64,000 nt of DNA. Origin: Roridomyces roridus (taxonomy: Eukaryota; Basidiomycota; Agaricomycetes; Agaricales; Mycenaceae). Below the pieces are notes generated by a model. The model searched no databases and was not told where the DNA came from. It worked only from the letters and a program-made list of their open reading frames with translations. Made by a program: the position numbers and the translations under genes. The stretch is from contig JARKIF010000134.1 in assembly GCA_029378245.1 (NCBI GenBank), positions 24,773 through 88,772 on the forward strand, read 5' to 3'. Numbering within the stretch: position 1 is the first letter of the stretch; every line of letters starts with the position of its first letter. Shown one piece after another: positions 23,338 through 34,594 of the stretch.

Positions 23338-24090
23338 TTGGTGTACATGTCCCGTTCGATTCGGGGCCGGGTCATATTATCGGGATGGGGGTCGGTTTCT
23401 TTTTGTTTCGAAACTCACATTGTGGAATCTGCAATAAACCTGGACCGTGATATATACATATCTTCTCATGACCAGCGAGCGAGTGCCGGTGAAAGACCCG
23501 GTTGTCTGGTCCTTGGCCGCCAAATTGTTAAGCAACCCGTTCGATTCGAGTTGCTGTGGTGATGCAGAGTTGAACTCGTGCTCTTTTCAGTCGGTTTTTT
23601 TTTGGGACGGCAAGGCAGTGAAGAGAGTCGTTGCTGGTGGTTTCTGTCACTCAGGTCTCATGGTAAGTATGACTTTGGAGACTTCAGTCTTCCTGAAGCG
23701 ACCGGAGTCGCAGCGCGGCGGTCGGCCGTCGATGATTCCCATGGCAGAAAGATCAAGAACAGAGAAGTCTTTTGGGACCCGTTCGAGTCGGGGCCGGGTC
23801 GTGTATCGTCCCAGTGGCTCCTTTTTTTGTTTCGAAAGTCACAGATTTGGAACAGTGAATATAAGGTGCTCTCCGAGTATTGGTGAAAGAGCCGGTGTCT
23901 GCTACAAGCTTGGTCGCTGAATTCAATTGTTACTCTCCGAGCCCGCAACCCGTTCGATTCCAGTTGCTGGGGTAGTGCATAGTCGATGTGGGTCCCTTTT
24001 TTTTTTTGTCAAGGCAGGTGGTTGTGCAGTCACCACTCAAGTACTCAAGTCTCATGACTTTCGTAGCGCGGCGGCCGGCGGTCGATGATT
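23338..24090 (+). repeat. Two-unit tandem repeat of ~400 bp with T-arm-like hairpins
   Basis: Unit 1 (about 23340-23760) and unit 2 (about 23765-24090) share CGTTCGA.TCGGGGCCGGGTC, TTTTTGTTTCGAAA.TCACA, GAGTGCCGGTGAAAGA-like, GCAACCCGTTCGATTC, a T-run, GTCACTCAGGTCTCATG-like and GCGGTCG.CGTCGATGATTC. Each unit carries two T-arm-like hairpins; one at 23531-23555 extends to a 9-bp stem with one mismatch around the TTCGATT loop. No coding potential is evident. Confidence 0.75.
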
Positions 24091-24221
24091 CGAAATCTAC
24101 AGAAAGATCACGATGAAGCCTGCCGACTTGAGATCACGATGATGCGGCAGCCGCGATCAATCAATCACGCCCACGTCACCTGTCAGCCACCTTTGCCTCC
24201 TCTCACACCTTTACCACCACC

Positions 24222-25397
24222 ATGCTCGTCGTATTCATTCGTTTTGGCACATTCTTTCGCGGCACATTCTCTTCTCTCTGGTCGAAGGCTCGCCTCTTCT
24301 TCACCTCCAAACAGCCCATCCAAGACCCCGAGATTGGTCTCCGCACTCTCCACTGCAATGGTGCGTCGTCCATGCCTTTCCTTCATCTCGCCAGTTGCCC
24401 ACGAGTCGCCAAAGCCTCCCCAGTCATTCCTGAGCACACCGCACCCGCTGCGTCTCCAAGAATGTCACTGCGACCGCTCTTGCTATCCACCGACCCCGTT
24501 CTGTCGCATGGCTTGTACGCTCGGCCGCCCGTGTTGCCCACCAAGAAGACTCCTCGAACGTCCAAGTACAACCTGAATCGAAAGATATCTTCCCCGCGCA
24601 TGCCTCTCAAGACTATCACCAACAACTACGGGAACGTCCTTCCGCGGGAGTGTGTCGTCGTCAAACACCCATACCCATCTCCGATTCCCGACGCAACTTG
24701 CCCGCCATCGCCGTCGTCTTCTCTCCCCGGATCACCCAGCTGGCAAGACGAGAAGAAGAAAGTCCTTAACGAAGCGCGCGCATGGAACACCCACGTCAAG
24801 ACAGATCATCGCAGACACTCTCTATCCGTTATCAGCCAGTCCCAGGCCTCTGCTGCCCTAGCCAATCGCCGTGCCTCTGCCCCCGCGTGTCTCGGTGAAG
24901 CTCGCCTTTCTCTCGAGGAGCGTCTGAAACGCGTCGTCTCCCGCGCGAGCCCTAGCCCTATCCCCGAGCCTCTGGATACAGAAGAGCAGTTCATCATCGG
25001 CGAACAGGATTCGGACAGCGATGGATCAGAGTTTGAGGGAGACGTCACCTACATGCCCGGCGAGGCCGACGTTACAATTACTGGTCTCGTCCCCAGTGCC
25101 GATTCCTCGACCGACTCGGACTCGGACCCTGATTCTGCACCCACCACACCCATTATCGGTACCACCCCAGTCGTCGACATCGCCGAGCGTTCCGAGCTTC
25201 CGTACCTCCTGTCGGTGTGTACGCTCAAATCGATTATATCCGAGTGTTCGACGTCAGAGTCGGTGGGGACGCTTGGGGACATGTTGGATGCGCTCGAGGC
25301 GGTTTTTGCGAGCAAGAAGTGGACTAGTCTTGTTGATCTTGAGAGTGCGGCTGTGAGGGAGGAGATGAGGAGGAGGGTAGAGGGGCAGGTGATGTAG
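24222..25397 (+). CDS. Hypothetical 391-residue single-exon protein, Ser/Pro-rich
   Basis: Uninterrupted frame from ATG 24222 (MLVVFIRFGTFFRGTFSSLW) to TAG 25395-25397. The N-terminal 30 residues are hydrophobic and basic. The middle is rich in Ser, Pro and Arg (RRASAPACLGEARLSLEERL), followed by an acidic segment (EEQFIIGEQDSDSDGSEFEG) and Asp/Ser repeats. The C-terminal region (ESVGTLGDMLDALEAVFASK, SLVDLESAAVREEMRRRVEG) looks helical. I recognise no domain. It resembles disordered basidiomycete proteins of unknown function. Coding status is supported by length, the low frame competition and the clear ATG and stop. Confidence 0.7.
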   Translation: MLVVFIRFGTFFRGTFSSLWSKARLFFTSKQPIQDPEIGLRTLHCNGASSMPFLHLASCPRVAKASPVIPEHTAPAASPRMSLRPLLLSTDPVLSHGLYARPPVLPTKKTPRTSKYNLNRKISSPRMPLKTITNNYGNVLPRECVVVKHPYPSPIPDATCPPSPSSSLPGSPSWQDEKKKVLNEARAWNTHVKTDHRRHSLSVISQSQASAALANRRASAPACLGEARLSLEERLKRVVSRASPSPIPEPLDTEEQFIIGEQDSDSDGSEFEGDVTYMPGEADVTITGLVPSADSSTDSDSDPDSAPTTPIIGTTPVVDIAERSELPYLLSVCTLKSIISECSTSESVGTLGDMLDALEAVFASKKWTSLVDLESAAVREEMRRRVEGQVM

Positions 25398-26400
25398 GTA
25401 CCGGTCTGGCATGTATGTTTGGAATGAATCGGTTGGCGCCGTCGGCTTTCTTCTGCAGACGCACTATAGCGCATGCGCCTGGCTACATACTGTTAGATAT
25501 CCAAGCGTCTCGCGTCTGCCCCTCCCTCCCTCATCATGAGCTCTGTAGAAGCGTTAGGTTGAATACAGAAGATCATACAATACAATACTACATATGTCTG
25601 CACCTCCGCGCACTTGACTCTTTCTTGACTTGGTAGCATATATAGCCTCACAAATAGCGTAGATAAACAGTGTGAGTTCATCCCGGGAACCCAATCGACG
25701 AGATTGCAGACGGCAACTCCAAGTAAGTAGTACTACTGCCCGGGCAAATTCCAACACATACCGCCTTGTTCACCCTCGAAATTCCAACGCTCTGTGTCCC
25801 CCTTCTCCCCAAAATAAAAGCCGCTGCATGGTGTACATACCCAATGTGGGATTGCTCCGTGGACGACCCGACGTGCGGACGATTTTCTCGATGAGGAGGT
25901 GCAGGGCGCAAAGGGTGCAGTGGGCGCTCATGGTGTATTCTTGCTCAGTGTAAATATCAAGTATGCGGGACGCACGCGGTGGGAGCTTCTGTACGTCGAG
26001 CGTTATGGAGTAGGGCGGGGACGTGGTGGACTAAGTATCGCGGTGCATGTGGATGGGTACGGGAGTTGTAATTTAGATGATTTTTGGATTTTGAACATTG
26101 TTTAGGCAGAGAAATACTGGATGCAATGGTGTGCAAGGAAGCGTTGCAAGCGTGAGAATTTGATCGGGCAATACTAGACTCACTAGTGTACATATGTGCT
26201 TCCCCCGCAGTGATCCCGAGGTAGGATATATGGTGGGGACAAAAAGGAATGCGCCAACCGGGAATTGAACTGAGTACAAGCAACTAACATTACTGAAATA
26301 CGTAGTACAGCAGGAAGCAGGGAAGATAGCTACTGGAGTGCATCTGTGGACAGTGAACAAGACAAACATGATGATGCAGGGGAATTTAACTAACCAAGAT
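25398..26400. other. Intergenic interval without supported gene
   Basis: Only short open frames. A GCGCCAACCGGGAATTGAAC string near 26250 recalls the 3' end of a tRNA, but no cloverleaf can be built. Confidence 0.4.
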
Positions 26401-29327
26401 CTAGTCGGTTGAGACCTCTGCACCCTCCTCGGAGTAGCAGTTTGCCCAGTGAGGACCCAAGGAGGACCGATTCAGTACCAATTCGGTTGGAGCAGACTTG
26501 GAAATAATAAGAATACATGGTGGGACAAGCAAAGTGTGCAGAAGCTCAGGTAGCCCCCAGAAGAGGCGATGTCCATGAACATCACGGATCCATCCCGCTG
26601 CATCCACTGTCCACAGGCTGATTGGGTCTTCTGCCTGGGGAGTAACTGTGATGTGCTGGGACTGAGGGGTTCGGGTGTCCGGACTGTGAATGAGTGTCTT
26701 ATGCTCAGGGAACAAGGATTGTGATTGCACATGGTGATTGCAGCCAGCAAGCCCTGGCAGCCGTGAACCTGTCACTGCATCCCGGATGCGCACTGTTTTG
26801 TCACCTGAGCTGGAGGCAACCTGGCCGTCTGGGGAGAATGCCACTGATTGCACCCCTTTGTCGTGGCCGGCAAGCTCAAGCAGCTGTTTGCCTGTTGCTG
26901 CATCCCAGATGCGCACTGTTTTGTCATCCGAGCCGGAAGCAACCTGTTTGCCATCTGGGGAGAATGCCACTGATTGCACCCAGTCGTCGTGGCCGGCAAG
27001 CTCAAGCAGCTGTTTGCCTGTTGCTGCATCCCAGATGCGCACTGTTTTGTCACCTGAGCCGGAAGCAACCTGTTTGCCATCTGGGGAGAATGCCACTGAT
27101 TGCACCCCTTTGTCGTGGCCGGCAAGCTCAAGCAGCTGTTTGCCTGTTGCTGCATCCCAGATGCGCACTGTTTTGTCACCGGAGCCGGAAGCAACCTGTT
27201 TGCCATCTGGGGAGAATGCCACTGATTGCACCCAGTTGTCGTGGCCGGCAAGCTCAAGCAGCTGTTTGCCTGTTGCTGCATCCCAGATGCGCACTGTTTT
27301 GTCATCCGAGCCGGAAGCAACCTGTTTGCCATCTGGGGAGAATGCCACTGATTGCACCCAGTCGTCGTGGCCAGCAAGCTCAAGCAGCTGTTTGCCTGTT
27401 GCTGCATCCCAGATGCGCACTGTTTTGTCACCTGAGCCGGAAGCAACCTGTTTGCCATCTGGGGAGAATGCCACTGATTGCACCCCTTTGTCGTGGCCGG
27501 CAAGCTCAAGCAGCTGTTTGCCTGTTGCTGCATCCCAGATGCGCACTGTTTTGTCACCTGAGCCGGAAGCAACCTGTTTGCCATCTGGGGAGAATGCCAC
27601 TGATTGCACCCAGTCGTCGTGGCCAGCAAGCTCAAGCAGCTGTTTGCCTGTTGCTGCATCCCAGATGCGCACTGTTTTGTCACGTGAGCCGGAAGCAACC
27701 TGTTTGCCATCTGGGGAGAATGCCACTGATTGCACCCCTTTGTCGTGGCCGGCAAGCTCAAGCAGCTGTTTGCCTGTTGCTGCATCCCAGATGCGCACTG
27801 TTTTGTCATCCGAGCCGGAAGCAACCTGTTTGCCATCTGGGGAGAATGCCACTGATTGCACCCAGTTGTCGTGGCCAGCAAGCTCAAGCAGCTGTTTGCC
27901 TGTTGCTGCATCCCAGATGCGCACTGTTTTGTCATCCGAGCCGGAAGCAACCTGTTTGCCATCTGGGGAGAATGCCACTGATTGCACCCAGTCGTCGTGG
28001 CCAGCAAGCTCAAGCAGCTGTTTGCCTGTTGCTGCATCCCAGATGCGCACTGTTTTGTCACGTGAGCCGGAAGCAACCTGTTTGCCATCTGGGGAGAATG
28101 CCACTGATTGCACCCAGTTGTCGTGGCCGGCAAGCTCAAGCAGCTGTTTGCCTGTTGCTGCATCCCAGATGCGCACTGTTTTGTCACGTGAGCCGGAAGC
28201 AACCTGTTTGCCATCTGGGGAGAATGCCACTGATTGCACCCCTTTGTCGTGGCCGGCAAGCTCAAGCAGCTGTTTGCCTGTTGCTGCATCCCAGATGCGC
28301 ACTGTTTTGTCACGTGAGCCGGAAGCAACCTGTTTGCCATCTGGGGAGAATGTCACTGATTGCACCCCTTTGTCGTGGCCGGCAAGCTCAAGCAGCTGTT
28401 TGCCTGTTGCTGCATCCCAGATGCGCACTGTTTTGTCACCTGAGCCGGAAGCAACCTGTTTGCCATCTGGGGAGAATGCCACTGATTGCACCCAGTTGTC
28501 GTGGCCGGCAAGCTCAAGCAGCTGTTTGCCTGTTGCTGCATCCCAGATGTGCACAGTTTTGTCTGAGCCGGAAGCAAGCTGTTTGCCATTGGGGGAAAAT
28601 GCCACAGATTGCACTGAGCCACTGGGCACTTCTATCCTCACTAATGTTCTTGCTACAACAGCGCCTCTGCATTTGACTTGCACCACCCGCGGAAACCTTT
28701 GTTTCCATCCCAGCAATCTCTGTCCCTCATCCTGCAAGGCAATGCCCAACTCTGTGGCCAGGCTGCTGACGTACAAATGTGGGGTTGAGTGCTTTGTGGC
28801 ACCATTGAAAAATCCGGCCCATAACCGTTGACATGCCCTCAAGTAATCTTGCAGCTGCCCACTGTTTACCTTGATATGTCAGTAAGAATACATTTCACGG
28901 CCATGCCATTCATTGACCCACCTTTGCATCCCACTCCTGAGTATTATAAAGTGCCGCACGGCAGTCCAACTTCAAAAGATTCATTGCTTCCATCCAAAAT
29001 AATATGTTCAAACTGCTGAACTGTTGCAAACTTTTTGAGAGTCTGTCAACCATCCCGCTGTTAGTATGCTGGACCAATGTTAAGGCTGTTGCCCAGTACC
29101 GGCATGCATACTGAAGCTCTTTGGATATTTCTTCATTGACCCTGGATGCTAACCCTGGATCCTCCTCATCCAGCATGTAAGATGACTGAAGGCCACACAT
29201 ATTGAAATGGAGTGAATTCTCCAGTATTCGGAAACAATCTGCTGCTTGCATAGCCAAGTAGTTGGTTGCAACTTCAGCATGTATGTATCGCTGAGGATCT
29301 GTGATGAAATCATCAAACGATTTGTGG
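26401..29327 (-). CDS. C-terminal half of NLR: linker and 15 WD40 repeats (downstream of transposon insertion)
   Basis: Continues the NACHT protein at 30572-32996. The first exon reads KSFDDFITDPQRYIHAEVAT, LAMQAADCFRILENSLHFNM and ELQYACRYWATALTLVQHTN, the usual segment between NACHT and WD40 in Agaricomycete NLRs. It then splices (GTGGGT at about 28920, ag at about 28870) to VNSGQLQDYLRACQRLWAGF. Fifteen WD40 units follow, 42 residues each (VQSVAFSPDGKQVASGS, DKTVRIWDAATGKQLLELAG), nearly identical except at two sites. A short tail (EDPISLWTVDAAGWIRDVHG) ends at TAG 26403-26401. WD40 propellers in such receptors sense ligand. This half has no start of its own and would not be translated normally while the element at 29330-30569 remains. 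Confidence 0.85.
26740..28620 (-). repeat. 126-bp tandem repeat array encoding WD40 units
   Basis: About 15 units with 126-bp period, differing by only a few bases, so long open frames also appear on the other strand and frames by chance. Variation is concentrated at the codon before DKT (G, R or D) and at the two codons after GHD (NW, DW or KG). Such homogeneity indicates recent gene conversion or unequal exchange. Confidence 0.95.
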
Positions 29328-29329
29328 TA

Positions 29330-30569
29330 CTATATGGGACCCCCCACCTGGCCGCACAGGCTACCTGGCCACTTGCTCCATACAAGCTTGTCGGTCGAAT
29401 ATTTCTACCTGGCTGTGGTCGCATATTGCAAGGGATGTCAATGGCTCGTCTTGAACCGAAATTGGGGTTGATTGACGGAATTGACGTGATGCTGTGCCTG
29501 TCAACAACCGGGGCGGATGTCTGAAACACGTGATTCCTTAGCATCGCTGGCAGTCAATCGCCTCTCACTCCACGACCACCCCGCCGTTTGACGAGCTCGT
29601 GTACTCGTTCTGCTCGCAAGATCTCTCGCTACTCCTCAGCCCTTCCTCAGACGCCTTTCCTCCCCATCCTCTCCGCTGCGCACCCTTTTGCTGGCGACCA
29701 AGCGCATCAAGACGGAGCTACTCGACACGCCTGTATCCCGCGCGATGCTGGTGCTGTGCTCCCGGGACCTCGCACCGCCTTAAAGCAAATATCAACCCTT
29801 CCCTGAGTGCCCTTGACAAGATCTTGGCCATATTCCTGACTCCTCGCTGCCACCATTCATCGCAAACATCCATTTTTCACCACACCCACATATCGAGTTT
29901 TCTTTCAGAGAGTAGGGGACTCGGCGGGAATTGTAGCAATCCAGGTGCGTTCCTAACACTCCCACCCTGGATATGAGAGCTTATCTTGCTTGTTTACCTC
30001 TCGTCGACGTTGAACGGGAGCCAGCAACGTGACGTGTTCACACCAGCTTTTCGCCGCCTCCCAGATTCCATTCTCTACGCATCACAGCATGTCCCCCAAT
30101 GCCTCACTACATGATTTCATGTCCTAGGAGCATATCCGGTGGCTTTCCGAGGTCTTGACTCCCCAGTACGGCGTGTCAGCATGCTCCGCTTCTCCTCCCG
30201 TCTACGTACTCTACCTACCCATTCATGCTTGAATTTGTCTCATATCGGCCTCACCCATGTATCCATTCATCTTCCCCAAGTGTATTGAGCATCCATACAA
30301 CGAATCCTTACTCAAATGTTGCTTCAGGGAGCGTCCATCGGGGCGGCTCCCACGCCTGGCCAGGTTAGCCGGTTAGGCCATTTTTAGACCCGTCGCCGCA
30401 AAATCTTTCCCATGTCACCAAAAGTGGACAGAACCGGCCGACCCTGGGCTCGTTCTACTCGTACGAGGCCAGTCTACCACCATGGGCCGTCGATTCTTTG
30501 GTGAATTGTCTGAATCCTTGCCCAACGGCTCGAAACCCCTTAGGTGGCCAATAAGACCGTCCCATATAG
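29330..30569. mobile_element. 1240-bp DNA transposon (non-autonomous) inserted in the NLR gene, TA target duplication
   Basis: The element starts CTATATGGGAC and ends with its exact reverse complement GTCCCATATAG, flanked on both sides by TA (29328-29329 and 30570-30571). Removing the element and one TA makes the NLR frame continuous (VYSY, then HKSFDDF, a motif typical of these receptors). The interior has no transposase-like frame. Its sequence is related over its length to 45300-46510, for example the right-end block AAACCCCTTAGGTGGCC. TA duplication suggests a Tc1/mariner-like or similar TA-targeting family; the superfamily is not certain. Confidence 0.85.
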
Positions 30570-30571
30570 TA

Positions 30572-32996
30572 AGAGTATACACATTTGTCTCTCTGGGAGA
30601 TATAGAGCACAGCATATAGTGCATCCACTCTGTGTTTGACAGCTTCCTCATCAATGTTGTCCAAATGGTCAACCACAAGTGGAGCAAGTTCCTGGACTGT
30701 TTGAGGTCTCCTTGAAGTAGCCACAATATACAGAATATGCTTTGAGAGTTCCACCTCAGTGCCGATATCTCGTAGAGCCTCATTAAGGATGGCTTTGTAC
30801 AAGGTATCAGTAGGCAAATCCACACTGCCAGATTTGGGCAGTCTGTTACTGGTGCGGATTTGTTGCATTCGTTTCTTGCGCTCTTTCTCTGACAATGGGA
30901 AACCTGCTGGAAAGAGAAGTCGTTTGACTGTTGCTGCATAGATAAAGATCCCTCCAGATTGTGCAACAATAAAGCTCAGGTCTGCTTCAGAGAGAGGCCC
31001 AAATTCGGCAGTGACAAATTTGTGCACATCATCCTGGGCTGTTTCAGGAGGGATCTGCTCCAATTGGTAGATGTTGCTGTTTTCCAGATGCTGACATTGT
31101 TCAACAATTGTGGGATGGGGTCGACTGGTGAGCAGGAACCTCAGGCCTTGCATTTCTTGTTTAACTGTAGCCACTTGATGGATCAAATCTTGGATAAAAT
31201 GTGCTCCTTCAATGCCTTCAATCTCATCCAGAGCATCAATCACTATGACTTGTGATGCTTGCTGACCTCCATGTTTCTTCAATGATTTCATCCATGGGCC
31301 AATTAGCAGCTCAGCCACATGGCGACTGGAAGCAGGAGTAAGCTGGTCAAGGTTCAAATCCCTCACAGCATACGCATATGCAGTGTTCTCAGGGATGAGT
31401 TGGCGAACAATTGTAGGGATGATTGACACTCGAGCTCGAGCCTGCTCATCATTGCGGGCGCAAAAGAATGAGGCCCCAAACTGTTTGTGCCCCTGCAACC
31501 GCTTGCATAGTGTGTAGGCCACAGTGGACTTGCCAGTACCAGCCATACCACTGAGCCAGAAAATTGGTGAAGTATTGGGAGATTTATCCACTGCCCACTT
31601 TTCAAGTTTGTCTAGCAACTCTTTCCTAGTTTCGGGTGTGCATTCTCGTCTTGGTGATACTGCTGCTCCTGTATCTGCATCAAACAAGGCTCTAGGTGCA
31701 AATGATGGGAGCATGGAAGCCTTGGATTGTTGTATCAGAACTGGTATCCCATTTTGAATGGAGAACATTACCAAGGCAAAGTCCACATTTTTCTTCACAT
31801 CCCTAGCAATTGCCTGAGTCATTCTTCGCTGCTGGAGTGCTTAGAAGCTCTACTGTAAGATCAAAGACAGAGGGACTAACATGATAATCGTCTGTCCCTT
31901 GGTTCAGTGTGTCAATGCACTCAGTGATTTTGCCAGCAATTTCGTGTTGCTGATAGATTTTCTTTGCCACAGCTGTTGACTTGATATCGTGCATTTCCTT
32001 GGCTTGCTTTATAAGTAGGCTTTGAAGATTCAGTCAGCATCATCATCATCAAGGATTGACCCACTCTGCTAGCTTGTTGCTGCTTGCTGCTATATTGATA
32101 TTGTACTTGTCACTCTCCAGGAGTACTCCTTCAACCTCTGCCAGCCGACCTGACAATTTGACAAGTGCATTCTCCAGAGCTTCTTTGTTCCCAATGTATT
32201 CCTGGAAATGAGCATAAGCAATGGACAATAACTAGCACAGAAAGTGTTATTACTACTGCCACATCTGAAATGGTGTTGAAGATTTCAAAGGGAGTGTTGA
32301 AGGGCTGGGGAACGAAGGGTGCTATAAGTTTGGTGATCTGATGCAAACCCTGCCAAGTATGTTTGACCCTCTTGCCAATATCTTGTCTCCATGTCTCTGG
32401 TTGGGTTTCAGCAGCAGGCATTGCTCTACTGGCAGCAGCAGCAGGTGTTTGATTCAGGGCAGCAGTACTATGAGTTTCACTGTGCTCCTTGTTCTCTGTC
32501 AGCTGGATCCACAGCCGGCCCAATTTCTTGTTCAAGTTGTCTGGCTTGACAAGAGAAAGTTCAACAACTTTTTCTCTGTTAGTTAGAAAATAACCATGTA
32601 GGGCTGAGACAAACCATGTGCAGTCCGGGATTTTTGGAGAAGATCTTGGATGGAAAAAGTCCCCTGGCAAACCAGCTTTGTGTTGGAAAGACCCCTGTGG
32701 AGCAGCTGAAATGTCAGCTGGGTAGCTGTCGGACAGCTGTGTCATGAATTGTCAACCTTGCAGCAGATCTCAGATGCTTTGTACAAACATTTTGGATTCA
32801 TAATTCCAGTGTGGTTTGAGGCTTGACACCTCTTCAGTCTTGAAATCGGCAGAGCACCCGGTGACCTTGACATAAAAACGGGGTCGGAGCTTCCGGGGGA
32901 GTTGATCTGCACTTTGGACTACACCATGTGAGTCAGTTATGGGGTTTCAAGGAGGATTCATGGCTGACCGAGTAGAGAATATGTCTTCATAGACAT
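30572..32996 (-). CDS. N-terminal half of NLR: C2 domain, helical region and NACHT ATPase
   Basis: ATG at 32996 (MSMKTYSLL) splices at GTCAGC to VQSADQLPRKLRPRFYVKVT and FKTEEVSSLKPHWNYESKMF, a C2 lipid-binding fold. After a 48-nt intron the domain ends EKVVELSLVKPDNLNKKLGR. Next come helical exons (GKRVKHTWQGLHQITKLIAP; ALENALVKLSGRLAEVEGVL; KEMHDIKSTAVAKKIYQQHE), joined by introns at about 32230-32180, 32068-32025 and 31889-31838. The NACHT domain has Walker A GMAGTGKST (about 31550), Walker B VIVIDALDE (about 31240) and the sensor LLTSRPHP. The frame runs to the element junction at 30571 and otherwise stops within element sequence at 30455. Such STAND ATPases act in fungal non-self recognition or programmed cell death. 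The start is chosen because splicing from it restores C2 strand 1. Confidence 0.85.
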
Positions 32997-33470
32997 AGTG
33001 ATGCTCGGGGAGAGAGAAGAGAGGGACATGTCCTGCCACGTAGCAGCCTCGAGGCCCTTGTCAAAATCTTCCCAGACCTGTCAGATTGTGGGAGAGATGC
33101 CACGGTCCCGGGCCGAGGAAAAACTTGAGATATTTTTGCAAAGCTGCTGCCACCAACGGGATACACGAGATGCGGCCGTAGGGCTGCGGACCCGAACCGT
33201 CCATGACGGCTTTACGGCCACCCGTCGACGGGTACCCGTGCCGACCCGGCGGGGTCCAACAAAGAATTTCAACGGTACCGTCAGAAACGGCCCGTATGCC
33301 CTCAAGACCCGTCAAAAATCGGCCGTCACGGCCGTCGAACGGGTGTGGTAAAATCAAGGTAATTCGAGTGATGGCGGCTGCGGTGGTATTCAGTCCTCGG
33401 AGATTACTGCCATGGCCCTTGAATTTACCAAGACAATGTACGAGGGATGCGCATTTGCTGAGGTGAGTCC
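32997..33470. other. NLR promoter region, no gene seen
   Basis: No supported coding sequence; should contain the upstream region of the minus-strand NLR gene starting at 32996. A GC-rich palindrome-like stretch (CCCGTCGACGGGTACC) lies near 33222-33237. Confidence 0.4.
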
Positions 33471-33797
33471 ACCAAAACCCGAGTTTATCAGGCGGCTCTT
33501 GGTTGGTGAGTACCCATACCACCATCCGAACCGTCACGCATTGACCGCGGGTTTGATTCCCGGGCAACATATGTAGGTCCTGCAGCGTGGTTCCATCTTT
33601 TTTTCTTGACACCTGCCGCCTGCGAATTTCACTCCTGAACTTCGAATGCCGGGCATTGAGGCAATCGCCCGCGGACGCGCCCATTGGCGTTGAGATTGGG
33701 CTGATTGGCTAATCTTATCTCTTCGATCAGACGCTGCGTGAATCTCCAATTCACGCTGAATACCATCGGGGACCCTACCCGGCTCCCCTATCCCATC

Positions 33798-33880
33798 GCT
33801 TTGGTGGGGTAGTGGTAACCTGGGTCGTTGCCATATCAACCTTATTCGACCCGCCGGGGGTTTGATTCCCTCCCAAAGCA
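33798..33880 (+). tRNA. tRNA-Gly(GCC)-like gene with 12-nt intron, probably SINE head
   Basis: Complete cloverleaf by eye: acceptor GCTTTGG/CCAAAGC plus A; D-stem GGGT/ACCT with loop AGTGGTA; anticodon stem GGTCG/CGACC; loop TT-GCC-A, intron TATCAACCTTAT, then T; T-stem GGGGG/CCCTC. The T-loop is TTTGATT rather than TTCGATT, so invariant C56 is lost. That argues for a pseudo-tRNA or SINE head rather than a working gene. The 3' flank matches the body found after the other copies. Confidence 0.6.
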
Positions 33881-34050
33881 TAGGCCAGAGTAAATGTTCG
33901 ATTTCCTCTCTTTTTGTTGGCTCTCCAGTCCTGAGTACTGAGTCCTGATCATTTCCCCTTGACACGGTCGCGAAGGCCCTGGATCCGTGTAAACCGGTAC
34001 CGTATGTAAAACTGTTCATTTTCAATGCATGCACCGCCTCCAGCGCGTAC
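33798..34050 (+). mobile_element. tRNA-headed SINE-like element, copy 1
   Basis: After the tRNA-like head the body reads TTTTTGTTGGCTCTC, GACACGGTCGCGAAGGCCCT, GGATCCGT and GTAAAACTGTTC. The same head-body order occurs on the minus strand at 41446-41739 and, degenerated, at 43530-43856. Copies 1 and 2 lie in the inverted duplication and are not independent; copy 3 is. Confidence 0.55.
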
Positions 34051-34442
34051 CTATCAGCCCGCGCGTTTGAACGCCGTGCTGCTGCTGCATGGAGACAACC
34101 GGAGATCTAGAGTTGCCAGAGAGTATCATCTCTGTTAGCAATAGCATGCACAATTTAATTGCGGGGTTCGACTGATTGCACTTATGTCGAAATGGAATGA
34201 CCGGCGTCTGGATGTCAACTGGTACTGCAAACCGAAATACTGTTACAAGTTACAACAGAATTCGTATTCGAAAGCGCTATCGTACATTACAGCGGTAAGT
34301 AATAAATAAAATAAGTATGGTGGGTAGAAGTAAACTGAACTGAATGAGTGAGGTAGAATAATGCAATGCAATGTGATGCGGTTAAAGGTAAAGATTCTCT
34401 CTCAAAGTCAAGGTCAAAGCAACGCGCTAATCAGCAGGCAAA

Positions 34443-34559
34443 TCACAAAGGCGGACGCGCACCCTTGGGTCGCATGCCCACTGGAGTCTGAATAAGACTC
34501 GGCCCGCGCGGACGTGTGCGCGTCCTGGTGCCGATTCCCGTTCCCGTTCCAGTCCCAGT

Positions 34560-34594
<35 letters not shown>

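Noticed and set aside
26240..26275. tRNA 3'-end-like string (GCGCCAACCGGGAATTGAAC)
   Set aside because: Neither a paired T-stem nor a 5' acceptor strand could be found nearby.
26694..28831. Very long open frames on the plus strand (660 and 697 codons) and a 522-codon minus frame across the WD40 array
   Set aside because: They are by-products of the 126-bp repeat: with a period divisible by three, any frame free of stops in one unit stays open. Only the WD40 frame encodes a known domain.
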